From Clostridium sp. (GTDB lineage Bacteria > Bacillota > Clostridia > Clostridiales > Clostridiaceae): DNA of 6,052 nt. The DNA lies in contig JAHAIU010000178.1 in assembly GCA_018372555.1 (NCBI GenBank), forward strand, positions 1-6,052. Direction: 5' to 3'. Positions within the stretch are counted from its first letter, which is position 1. Each line of letters begins with the position of its first letter. Positions 1-4,724 of this stretch are shown one piece after another. The notes beneath the pieces are model-generated. The model had not been told where the DNA came from, ran no database searches, and was given only the letters and a program-made list of their open reading frames with translations. A program made the translations under genes and the position numbers.

Positions 1-1
1 T

Positions 2-457
2 GTTCTGAAAGAAGTATTTATTGATGTACCAGTTAATGATTCTTTTGGTATCTTAAAGAACTTTATTCCTAATGGTGAAATAAAAAGAGTTCCTTTTAAC
101 ATTAACCTTGAAAAAGGTATTAGTGACTTAGAAAAAGAAATTCTATTTGATTTCCAAACTCATAATGATATGGGAGACTGTTTAAATTATATGCTTCGTT
201 CTCGCTTTACTAGAGTTATTTATAAAGGAAAATCTATCCCAGAAAGAAAATGTGATAAAACACACTATACTCGTGGAGATGTTGTAATAGTTAATGATAA
301 CCTAGCTCATTATCTTGGAGAAGTACAAATCGTATTAAAAGATATTGAAGTTGATGGTCAACGTAACTTATTAGGCCGTATTTCAGAAGAAGAAATAATG
401 TTATTAGATCCTATGAAAGGTACTGAAGTCTTCGGCTTCATTAATAAGACTAAGTAA
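2..457 (+). CDS. 3' end of an unrecognised protein (partial, starts upstream of the window)
   Basis: The frame is open from the first complete codon (position 2) to a TAA at 455-457, giving about 151 residues of a longer protein. An internal ATG at 170 exists, but the frame reads through it with protein-like composition and no ribosome binding site is visible there, so I treat the gene as partial at its 5' end. I do not recognise the family. The C-terminal half contains a segment beginning RGDVVIVND and running to an LGEVQIVL stretch, which looks like a small beta-barrel, but no catalytic motif is evident. There is no signal peptide or membrane segment in the visible part. Arginine is encoded by CGT/CGC about as often as by AGA, whereas the downstream genes strongly prefer AGA; this may mean higher expression or a different origin. 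It converges with the fructokinase gene, and a bidirectional terminator lies between them. Confidence 0.75.
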   Translation, partial: VLKEVFIDVPVNDSFGILKNFIPNGEIKRVPFNINLEKGISDLEKEILFDFQTHNDMGDCLNYMLRSRFTRVIYKGKSIPERKCDKTHYTRGDVVIVNDNLAHYLGEVQIVLKDIEVDGQRNLLGRISEEEIMLLDPMKGTEVFGFINKTK

Positions 458-533
458 TATTCATACTTATAATAAAATTTCCCATAATAATATCCTCTTA
501 TTAAATACAGTAAGAAGTATCGGGTGATAAGAT

Positions 534-570
534 AAAAGCTGATTCCTGAATTAAACAGGAGTCAGCTTTT
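534..570. terminator. Bidirectional Rho-independent terminator between convergent genes
   Basis: The arms 534-548 (AAAAGCTGATTCCTG) and 556-570 (CAGGAGTCAGCTTTT) pair over 15 positions, with a single G-T or A-C position depending on strand, around a 7-nt loop. The plus-strand product ends in a T-rich tail (CTTTTCTTCTTT) and the minus-strand product ends in CTTTTATC. It therefore fits as terminator both for the unrecognised plus-strand gene and for the minus-strand fructokinase. Confidence 0.85.
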
Positions 571-600
571 CTTCTTTGCATATATTATTTATATTTCGTT

Positions 601-1596
601 TTAATGTATTATTAAAAATCTATTTTTATTTGTTTTCAATCTATCTAGAACCTCTTCCATTTTAGGCATTGAAGGAATAGCACCTTTTCCTTCTACACAT
701 ATACTTGCAACCGCATTTGAAAATCGAACAAACTTCTCAGCTTCTTTTAAAGTGATTTTTTGAATTTTCTCATTACTTTTACTTAATTTATATAAAAATC
801 CTCCCCAAAATGAATCACCTGCTCCTGTTGTATCAATTGAATTGCTTCTAAATCCTGATACAAATTTTCCACCTTCATTATTACAAACATAAGCTCCATC
901 TTTACCTAAAGTTATTACAACTAATTTAACACCATTATTAATCAAAAATTTAGCAGCTTCAACTGGATTATTTTTATCTGTTACTAGCTCCATTTCTTCA
1001 TCTGATATTTTCATAACATCCACATATTCAATAAGACTTCTTATATGTTTCTTTGCACACTCTTCATTTTGCCATAAGGAATCACGATAGTTAGGATCGT
1101 AGGATATAATGCATCCATATTCCTTGGCTTTTTTTACAGAATAAATTGTAGTGCTTCTACTAGGTTCATTCGTTAATGATAAAGAACCAACATGATAAAT
1201 ATTAGCATTTTTTAGAATATCTAAATTTACTTCTTCACACTCCATTTTTGTATCTGCCCCTGGCTTTCTTGCAAATGAAAATGACCTTTCACCATTCTCA
1301 TTTAAATCAACAAATGCTAGTGTAGTAAAATATTTATCATCTAATATTAATCCTTTAGTATCTACATTCTCTGATCTAAGTATTTTTCTTAAAAAAGATC
1401 CATGCATATCGTTACCTACCTTACCTAGAAATGCAGAACTTGCTCCTAATCTGCTTGCTGCTACCAGCACGTTTGCAGGTGCTCCTCCTGGATTTTGTGC
1501 AAACATCTTTTGACCTGCATTACTTATTCCTTCATAAGTAAAATCTATTAGTAGTTCCCCAAATGCGGCTATATTATATCTATAATTATTGCTCAT
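601..1596 (-). CDS. scrK: Fructokinase, PfkB (ribokinase-like) sugar kinase
   Basis: A 331-residue cytosolic sugar kinase, full length for the PfkB family. It would phosphorylate free fructose to fructose-6-phosphate with ATP. Visible motifs in order are GELLIDF (13-19) at the substrate-binding start, NPGGAPANV (35-43) matching PfkB signature 1, GKVGND (58-63), and DTTGAGDSF (255-263) matching PfkB signature 2, with the anion-hole GAG and catalytic Asp261. The C-terminal GAIPSMP segment is usual for fructokinases. The ATG start at 1594-1596 is preceded by an AAAGGAAG ribosome binding site (about 1604-1611). The gene lies 70 nt downstream of a truncated polyol-type dehydrogenase on the same strand. 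An ancestral pair oxidising a polyol to fructose and then phosphorylating it is plausible, with the upstream part now lost. The symbol is used for the general fructokinase type; other ketose or 2-keto sugars cannot be excluded. Confidence 0.9.
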   Translation of the reverse strand: MSNNYRYNIAAFGELLIDFTYEGISNAGQKMFAQNPGGAPANVLVAASRLGASSAFLGKVGNDMHGSFLRKILRSENVDTKGLILDDKYFTTLAFVDLNENGERSFSFARKPGADTKMECEEVNLDILKNANIYHVGSLSLTNEPSRSTTIYSVKKAKEYGCIISYDPNYRDSLWQNEECAKKHIRSLIEYVDVMKISDEEMELVTDKNNPVEAAKFLINNGVKLVVITLGKDGAYVCNNEGGKFVSGFRSNSIDTTGAGDSFWGGFLYKLSKSNEKIQKITLKEAEKFVRFSNAVASICVEGKGAIPSMPKMEEVLDRLKTNKNRFLIIH

Positions 1597-1603
1597 ATAA
1601 ATT

Positions 1604-1612
1604 CTTCCTTTC
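1604..1612 (-). promoter_or_regulatory. Ribosome binding site of the fructokinase gene
   Basis: On the minus strand the stretch GAAAGGAAG lies about 7 nt before the ATG at 1594-1596 and fixes the start. No convincing -35/-10 pair is visible in the 70-nt gap to the dehydrogenase remnant. Confidence 0.7.
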
Positions 1613-1620
1613 TATAAAAT

Positions 1621-1654
1621 AAGCCAATCCTACGTATGAAATTAGGAAAGGCTT
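1621..1654 (-). terminator. Imperfect hairpin between the dehydrogenase remnant and the fructokinase gene
   Basis: The arms AAGCC-AA-TCCTA (1621-1632) and TAGGA-AA-GGCTT (1643-1654) form two 5-bp helices separated by an A-A/A-A internal loop. On the minus strand the hairpin is followed only by ATTTTAT, a weak U tract, so it could attenuate rather than fully stop readthrough into the fructokinase gene. On the plus strand it is followed by AATTTTTAT. Its function is uncertain. Confidence 0.4.
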
Positions 1655-1666
1655 AATTTTTATCTC

Positions 1667-2308
1667 TTATATCTCTGGTGAAATGATATATTTTCCTTTT
1701 GAACGTAATTCTGGATTACCTAATATATCTTTAAGTTTTTCTAGTCCACATACTTCATATACCATACTACTTACATCTAAACGTCCAGAATCAATTAAGT
1801 CTAAAGCTCTTTTTTGCGTATATGGATTAATAAATGATGACTTAAGTACTAATTCTTTTTGGAATATTTCAAATGGTTTAATACTAATAATTTCATCTGG
1901 CTTAGTTAATCCAAACATCATAACTACTGCCTTATTACCTGCAATATCAACTGCTTGTTCAATTGTTGATGGACGTCCTACACATTCAATAACAGTATTG
2001 ATCCATTGCATTCCATGATTATTTAATACAGACTTTACATCTTCGTTAATTGGATCAATACATATGTCTGCCCCCAATTTTTTTGCAACTTCACGTTTAC
2101 TTTCTACAGGCTCTAATAATGCTACCTTTGCTGCTCCAGAAATCTTTGCTAGTTGCATCATTAATAATCCTATCATTCCTCCACCAATTACTACAACTTG
2201 ATGACCTGGCTGAATATTGCACATATCTATTCCATGAAGGCAGCAAGCAACAGGTTCAGCCATTGCTCCTTCTTCAAAAAATGTACTTATACCAACGTTT
2301 CTTAACAT
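1667..2308 (-). pseudogene. N-terminally truncated zinc-dependent polyol/sorbitol-type dehydrogenase (MDR family)
   Basis: The open frame gives 213 residues, whereas zinc-containing polyol dehydrogenases of this family usually have about 340-350. What remains is the segment FFEEGAMAEPVACCLHG (10-26), the Rossmann nucleotide-binding domain with VVVIGGGMIG (38-47), and an acidic residue at the end of the second strand (Glu66), which favours NAD over NADP. The whole GroES-like catalytic domain with the Cys/His zinc ligands is absent, so the product cannot be a normal dehydrogenase. Family-like sequence begins at about the first Phe (near 2282). Upstream of the ATG at 2306-2308 the frame meets a TAG after six codons, and there is no ribosome binding site; instead the terminator of the neighbouring gene lies there. 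The break therefore looks like the left edge of an insertion or deletion. The substrate (sorbitol, mannitol, arabitol or a related sugar alcohol) cannot be told from this half. Confidence 0.85.
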
Positions 2309-2312
2309 AAAA

Positions 2313-2347
2313 GAAGAAGGCGTACCCTATAAATATACACATTCTTC
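2313..2347 (-). terminator. Probable Rho-independent terminator of the 75-residue orphan gene
   Basis: On the minus strand GAAGAA and TTCTTC (2342-2347 and 2313-2318) pair, then a 1-nt mismatch, then GTGTA with TACGC (one G-T pair) around an 11-nt loop. A TTTT follows immediately (2309-2312). It lies 24 nt past the stop of the upstream small gene and directly before the dehydrogenase remnant. Sequence from here rightward therefore belongs to the inserted block. Confidence 0.5.
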
Positions 2348-2370
2348 ATTACTTAAATTGAACTCTTTAT

Positions 2371-2598
2371 TTACTCCATTAACTCTAGCTCTGTAACATC
2401 TAAGCTTCTTGGAATGTATCTATTATCAGATTTTATTGTATCTTTATATAAGCTAAATATTATTTCCTCTGTTTTCTTAGACTTAACATAAATCCTATCT
2501 ATACAATAGGTATAGTCTTCATCAACTAAACAGGCTTGAACCAATAAGTCACAGTAATTAGTGCTTTTTATAACATCTATCTCTTTATTCTTACTCAT
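2371..2598 (-). CDS. Small orphan protein, 75 residues
   Basis: I chose the ATG at 2596-2598 because it is preceded by a good GGAGG (2604-2608, 5 nt spacing). The open frame also extends four codons upstream to a TTG that has no ribosome binding site of its own. The product is 75 residues, acidic at its C-terminus, with no membrane segment or signal peptide. Two cysteines in the N-terminal half (in NYCDLLVQAC) and one in the middle (TYCID) are not arranged as an obvious zinc site. The pattern IIFSLYKDT followed by YIPRSLDVTELEL reminds me of small conserved proteins carried on phages and plasmids, but that is an impression from memory and I cannot assign a family. It follows another orphan gene by 108 nt, with a terminator between them, so it is probably transcribed on its own. 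I do not see a strong promoter. Confidence 0.7.
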   Translation of the reverse strand: MSKNKEIDVIKSTNYCDLLVQACLVDEDYTYCIDRIYVKSKKTEEIIFSLYKDTIKSDNRYIPRSLDVTELELME

Positions 2599-2622
2599 AC
2601 CTTCCTCCAACTATTCTAATAG

Positions 2623-2637
2623 GAACTTAGAAAGTTC
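2623..2637. repeat. Short inverted repeat upstream of the 75-residue gene
   Basis: GAACTT and AAGTTC flank a 3-nt spacer and form a perfect 6-bp dyad about 25 nt before the ATG at 2598. It would lie in the leader of this gene. It could be an operator or a small RNA hairpin, or be chance. Confidence 0.3.
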
Positions 2638-2683
2638 TTCTGTAGTTACTACTAATATTGCAAAATCACTTGAAAGTAAAAAT

Positions 2684-2712
2684 AGTTAAGAAGTCCAATT
2701 AACTCCTTAACT
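2684..2712 (-). terminator. Rho-independent terminator of the 80-residue orphan gene
   Basis: The arms AGTTAAG (2684-2690) and CTTAACT (2706-2712) pair perfectly, then a single mismatch, then AGT with ACT, around a 7-nt loop. On the minus strand the hairpin begins just before the stop codon (2707-2709) and is followed by ATTTTTACTTTC. The overlap of stop codon and stem is common in compact genomes. Confidence 0.75.
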
Positions 2713-2949
2713 ACATTCAATGATATCAATATATTCTGGTACTAACCCTTGCAATTTATTCTGTTTTAATATTTCGATATCTACGATACTTTCTGCTATA
2801 AGTACATAACCACCTAACTCATTATCAACATCTCTTTCATATCCATAATTCATATTTAATACTTCTACAGAAGCAACTATATTATTAATAAATTCTATTG
2901 GATACCTATCTATCTCATATATTTGTCTCTTTGCATAAATTTTTTTCAT
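2707..2949 (-). CDS. Small orphan protein, 80 residues
   Basis: An 80-residue acidic protein with a basic N-terminus (MKKIYAKRQ), no signal peptide and no membrane span. The centre reads YERDVDNELGGYVLIAE, followed by a helix-like stretch and VPEYIDIIEC at the end. A D-x-D-x(3)-GGYVL pattern of this kind occurs, as far as I recall, in small hypothetical proteins of clostridial mobile elements, but I cannot name a family or a function. The ATG at 2947-2949 is the first start in frame after the terminator-like hairpin at 2979-3010. A strong AAAGGAGGG (2963-2971) lies 13 nt upstream, which is longer than usual, and no better-placed start exists. Its own terminator overlaps its stop codon. The gene is downstream of, and on the same strand as, the winged-helix/DUF3883 cluster. 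Confidence 0.75.
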   Translation of the reverse strand: MKKIYAKRQIYEIDRYPIEFINNIVASVEVLNMNYGYERDVDNELGGYVLIAESIVDIEILKQNKLQGLVPEYIDIIECS

Positions 2950-2978
2950 ATATTTTCTGTTACCCTCCTTTAAAAATA

Positions 2979-3010
2979 AAGCTCATAACTTTTTTAATAG
3001 TTACGAGCTT
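2979..3010 (-). terminator. Strong hairpin with U tract: terminator of the defence cluster or leader attenuator of the next gene
   Basis: The arms AAGCTCATAACT (2979-2990) and AGTTACGAGCTT (2999-3010) pair over 12 positions (one G-T on the minus-strand RNA) around an 8-nt loop. The minus-strand product continues TATTTTTAAAGGAGGG, so a U run is followed at once by the ribosome binding site of the 80-residue gene. It fits as terminator of the upstream 84-residue gene. Because a TATAAT box lies just upstream (3018-3023), it could instead sit at the very 5' end of the next transcript. Confidence 0.7.
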
Positions 3011-3017
3011 GTTCTAA

Positions 3018-3023
3018 ATTATA
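3018..3023 (-). promoter_or_regulatory. Possible -10 box for the 80-residue gene
   Basis: The minus strand reads TATAAT here, 8 nt before the hairpin at 3010-2979. No good -35 hexamer is seen 16-18 nt upstream, where the sequence is an A run, so the assignment is weak in such AT-rich DNA. A start here would place the hairpin at the beginning of the leader. Confidence 0.3.
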
Positions 3024-3046
3024 ATATATACTTATTTTTTTAATTA

Positions 3047-3301
3047 TTATCTAATAAGTGTAAAAACACAGTTTTCATATCTTATTCTATCTCTTGGAAA
3101 GCTATCGTGTGACTTTAAATTTCTACATCTTTGCTCATACATCATTTCATTTGGTCTTGTTGTTGAATTACTTCTATCATATTCAGTTAAAATAAAAGCA
3201 TTTCTAACACTTTCTTTAAAATCTCTTAATGTAACACTTCCTTGTACCTCTAATTTAGTTAATAAAAAATTTATTAAATTTTGTTCTGTTATATTATTCA
3301 T
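3047..3301 (-). CDS. Small winged-helix-like protein, divergent third relative of the DUF3883-associated domain
   Basis: An 84-residue protein starting at ATG 3299-3301, with an AGAGAGG ribosome binding site 7 nt upstream. Residues 8-40 are helical (NLINFLLTKLE, then TLRDFKESVRN). The segment from Pro50 onward, ending in YEQRCRNLKSH (55-65), matches in position and pattern the FDQKVRNLISHR motif of the two larger proteins upstream. The last residues YENCVFTLIR correspond to their YENGYLRL wing. The order helix, helix, conserved Q-x(2)-RN-x(2)-SH, strand is the same, so I infer a common winged-helix-type DNA-binding fold. It lies 69 nt after the DUF3883 gene and before a strong terminator, and is probably the last gene of that operon. 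A role as modulator or small recognition subunit is possible. It could also be an independent regulator. Confidence 0.7.
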   Translation of the reverse strand: MNNITEQNLINFLLTKLEVQGSVTLRDFKESVRNAFILTEYDRSNSTTRPNEMMYEQRCRNLKSHDSFPRDRIRYENCVFTLIR

Positions 3302-3370
3302 TATAAAACCTCTCTTTTCTTTTAAATTTATTATTGTACTCTTTTAGACCACTAGTTATATATCATAATT

Positions 3371-3847
3371 TTACTTTATAAATGTTGCTTTATATCCTAT
3401 AGCTTGAAGTTTAATTTTTTCTAAGAATTCTTTTCCTGAAATTCTATATATTTGTCCACTTTTTTCTTGCACGTTGAAGTTGTAAACTCTAACTATTTCT
3501 GCTTCATCACCATACATTTCTAAAAATAATCTCTCATTTTCAGTTAAGAAAAATGGTGTTTCTAATCCTGCTGTAGTAGTTTTTACTTCTAAAAATCTAA
3601 CTTGTCCAGTTTTATCATACGACAAGATATCGTACCCTGCCCCATCGCCATCATCTTTTGCTACGTGTCTAACCTTACTACCTAAAGGCTCACCTAAATG
3701 TTCTATTTCATGTTTTAATACGAAAAGTTCCCCTTCTTCTCCAATCTCCTTATTTCTTTTATTCACTTCATCAAAGTCTACCTTTCTTGCATTGAAAGCT
3801 TTCTTCTTTTCTTTTCTCGTTGAACTTTTAACATCTTGTCCATACAC
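3371..3847 (-). CDS. DUF3883 domain protein, PD-(D/E)XK nuclease-like; probably the C-terminal half of a frame-shifted product
   Basis: Residues about 33-125 match the DUF3883 pattern. NKEIGEEGELFV carries conserved glutamates (Glu38/Glu40), then GDGAGYDILSYD (67-78), then RFLEVKTTT (84-92), then TPFFLTENE and the closing VRVYNFN. Asp73, Glu87 and Lys89 form the D-x(n)-E-x-K core of PD-(D/E)XK nucleases, so DNA cleavage is likely but not proven. The only start candidate that includes the linker is a GTG at 3845-3847 inside the preceding gene, with no ribosome binding site. The linker residues KKAFNARKVDFDEVNKRNKE are the kind that joins a winged-helix domain to DUF3883. The frame overlaps the preceding gene by 70 nt in the -1 register, so the native product is probably the roughly 260-residue fusion made by a frame switch, or the gene is broken. 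The nuclease core itself is intact. Confidence 0.8.
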   Translation of the reverse strand: MYGQDVKSSTRKEKKKAFNARKVDFDEVNKRNKEIGEEGELFVLKHEIEHLGEPLGSKVRHVAKDDGDGAGYDILSYDKTGQVRFLEVKTTTAGLETPFFLTENERLFLEMYGDEAEIVRVYNFNVQEKSGQIYRISGKEFLEKIKLQAIGYKATFIK

Positions 3848-4152
3848 TGGAGTTGTTCTTTTATATTTATAGCTTCTATTATTACTGATTTAGATATTAA
3901 TATTCCGACCCTTCCATCTTTTCTATAATCAAAATATTTATATAAATCATTATTATCTCTATGAGATATCATATTTCTAACCTTTTGATCAAACTTAGTA
4001 TCATTTCTATTCTTATTTATTATTAAATCCTCACCACTAGGTTGCATGATATCATTAAGTATTTCTTTTAATTCTGTAGTATTTAATTCACCATACTCCT
4101 CTATAACCTTTATTGCCACTTCCATTATTTCTTGTTCAGTATAAAAGCTCAT
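3778..4152 (-). CDS. Winged-helix-like protein, N-terminal domain preceding DUF3883
   Basis: The 124 residues start at ATG 4150-4152 with AAAGGAGGAG (4157-4166) inside the end of the preceding gene, so translation is probably coupled. Residues 5-90 form a helix-rich domain (EQEIMEVAIKVIEE, then TTELKEILNDIM). It ends in the signature EDLIINKNRNDTKFDQKVRN followed by ISHRD (41-65), then a beta wing (YFDYRKDGRVGILISK). The same domain is found in the gene just upstream. Residues 95-114 are a charged linker. The final ten codons after Lys114 look like out-of-frame sequence, because the natural continuation (KKAFNARKVDF) is in the -1 frame. Architectures with such a domain ahead of a DUF3883 nuclease domain suggest a DNA-binding or target-sensing role (inference). 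This frame ends in TAG at 3778-3780. Confidence 0.75.
   Translation of the reverse strand: MSFYTEQEIMEVAIKVIEEYGELNTTELKEILNDIMQPSGEDLIINKNRNDTKFDQKVRNMISHRDNNDLYKYFDYRKDGRVGILISKSVIIEAINIKEQLQCMDKMLKVQREKKRRKLSMQER
3799..3818 (-). other. Purine tract at the winged-helix/DUF3883 frame junction; candidate frameshift site
   Basis: The minus strand reads GAGAAAAGAAAAGAAGAAAG. In the upstream frame the codons are GAA-AAG-AAA-AGA, giving an A_AAG step (3811-3814) on which a lysine tRNA could slip one base back to AAA, similar to the A_AAG motif used by some IS3-family elements. The resulting product would run REK then EKKKAFNARK and total about 260 residues. There is no canonical A_AAA_AAG heptamer and I did not identify a stimulatory stem or Shine-Dalgarno. 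A simple indel in the tract is therefore an equal alternative. Confidence 0.4.
3959..4031 (-). repeat. 73-nt near repeat, copy within the second winged-helix gene
   Basis: This stretch aligns without gaps to 4221-4293, with about 63 of 73 positions identical (counted by eye). It encodes the conserved EDLIINKNR to SHRD segment of the winged-helix domain. Flanking parts of the two genes are far less similar. Confidence 0.75.
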
Positions 4153-4153
4153 A

Positions 4154-4615
4154 CTACTCCTCCTTTAAACGTAAATATCCATTTTCATAAATACAATATT
4201 CTAATAAACCATTACCATCTCTATGTGATATTAAATTCCTAACCTTTTGGTCAAACCTAGTATCTTTTCTATTTTTATTTATTATCAAATCTTCTTTTGA
4301 TAACTTCATAGTTTGCTTTAGATACTCTCTTAAATCTTTTATTGATATAACTTTTTTATGATGTAATATCTTAATAGTTTCTTCCATTATTTCTCTTTCA
4401 GTAATTGGATATACTTTTGATACTACTTGTTCAATTTCATCTTGTGATTTAAATAACCTTAAAAATTCACTTTCTAATACATAAGGAATATCTGCTAAGT
4501 ATGTGTACTTTATTCTTCCTCTATCTAATGTAGTTATTAACTCTTTAATATCAACATTAAATTGGTCAGCTATATCTTTAAGTCTTAAAAAATTATTATT
4601 TCCTATCTTAATCAT
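4154..4615 (-). CDS. Two-domain small protein: N-terminal HTH-like segment plus winged-helix domain (possible regulator or recognition subunit)
   Basis: I chose ATG 4613-4615 because AAGGGGG (4621-4627) lies 5 nt upstream; the frame also opens eight codons earlier at a TTG without its own site. The product is 153 residues. Residues 9-31 (FLRLKDIADQFNVDIKELI) look like a helix-turn-helix of the excisionase, MerR or IF2-N type. Residues 72-150 form the same winged-helix-like domain as the next gene, with EDLIINKNRKDTRFDQKVRN and ISHRD at 109-133 and the YENGYLRL wing at the end. There is no nuclease motif. It is the first gene after a strong promoter, and its stop (4154-4156) is followed one nucleotide later by the next start. 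Its position between the methyltransferase and the nuclease is where controller proteins of restriction systems often sit, so autoregulation is possible. A recognition subunit is the alternative. Both are inference. Confidence 0.75.
   Translation of the reverse strand: MIKIGNNNFLRLKDIADQFNVDIKELITTLDRGRIKYTYLADIPYVLESEFLRLFKSQDEIEQVVSKVYPITEREIMEETIKILHHKKVISIKDLREYLKQTMKLSKEDLIINKNRKDTRFDQKVRNLISHRDGNGLLEYCIYENGYLRLKEE
4221..4293 (-). repeat. 73-nt near repeat, copy within the first winged-helix gene
   Basis: Partner of 3959-4031, ungapped, with about ten differences. The shared region covers the FDQKVRN...SHRD signature of both proteins, 262 nt apart. The pair could recombine and fuse the two genes. 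Confidence 0.75.
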
Positions 4616-4663
4616 TTTTACCCCCTTTTTAGAATTCAAGAATTATTCGATTTCTATAATTCT

Positions 4664-4692
4664 ATTTTATTCCTATTGCTAATTTTTGTCAA
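4664..4692 (-). promoter_or_regulatory. Sigma-A type promoter of the winged-helix/DUF3883 operon
   Basis: On the minus strand a perfect TTGACA (4687-4692) is followed by exactly 17 nt and TAAAAT (4664-4669), one base from the consensus -10. It lies about 50 nt upstream of the ATG at 4615, between the methyltransferase terminator (4697-4724) and the ribosome binding site. The nuclease side of the locus thus has a strong promoter separate from the methyltransferase gene. No clear operator dyad was noticed across it. Confidence 0.8.
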
Positions 4693-4696
4693 CACC

Positions 4697-4724
4697 AAAA
4701 AAAAAGAGAAGCTTCAGCTCCTCT
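4697..4724 (-). terminator. Strong Rho-independent terminator of the methyltransferase gene
   Basis: The minus strand reads AGAGGAGC-TGAA-GCTTCTCT with 8 bp (one G-T) and a 4-nt loop, running into nine consecutive T. It begins at the stop codon of the methyltransferase (4723-4725), isolates its transcript from the following operon, and directly abuts that operon's -35 box. Confidence 0.9.

Noticed and set aside
170..457. A complete 95-residue gene starting at ATG 170
   Set aside because: The same frame is open back to the window start with protein-like sequence, and there is no ribosome binding site before 170. A partial longer gene is more likely.
1683..2018. Plus-strand open frame of 111 codons opposite the dehydrogenase remnant
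   Set aside because: It is antisense to a recognisable Rossmann-domain coding sequence, has low-complexity Ser/Ile/Leu-rich composition, and has no family motif. It is a shadow frame.
2306..2308. The dehydrogenase remnant as a functional short gene
   Set aside because: There is no ribosome binding site before the ATG, the catalytic zinc domain is absent, and a terminator lies directly upstream.
2050..2310. Plus-strand open frame of 86 codons
   Set aside because: It is antisense to the GGGMIG region of the dehydrogenase remnant. The Leu-rich composition results from the complementary codons, and there is no convincing start site.
3302..3370. A separate promoter for the 84-residue gene
   Set aside because: Only poorly matching -10/-35 combinations are visible in this AT-rich gap. 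Readthrough from the upstream operon is simpler.
3959..4293. Direct repeats as a CRISPR-like array
   Set aside because: There are only two copies, with about 14% divergence, embedded in coding frames of a shared protein domain.
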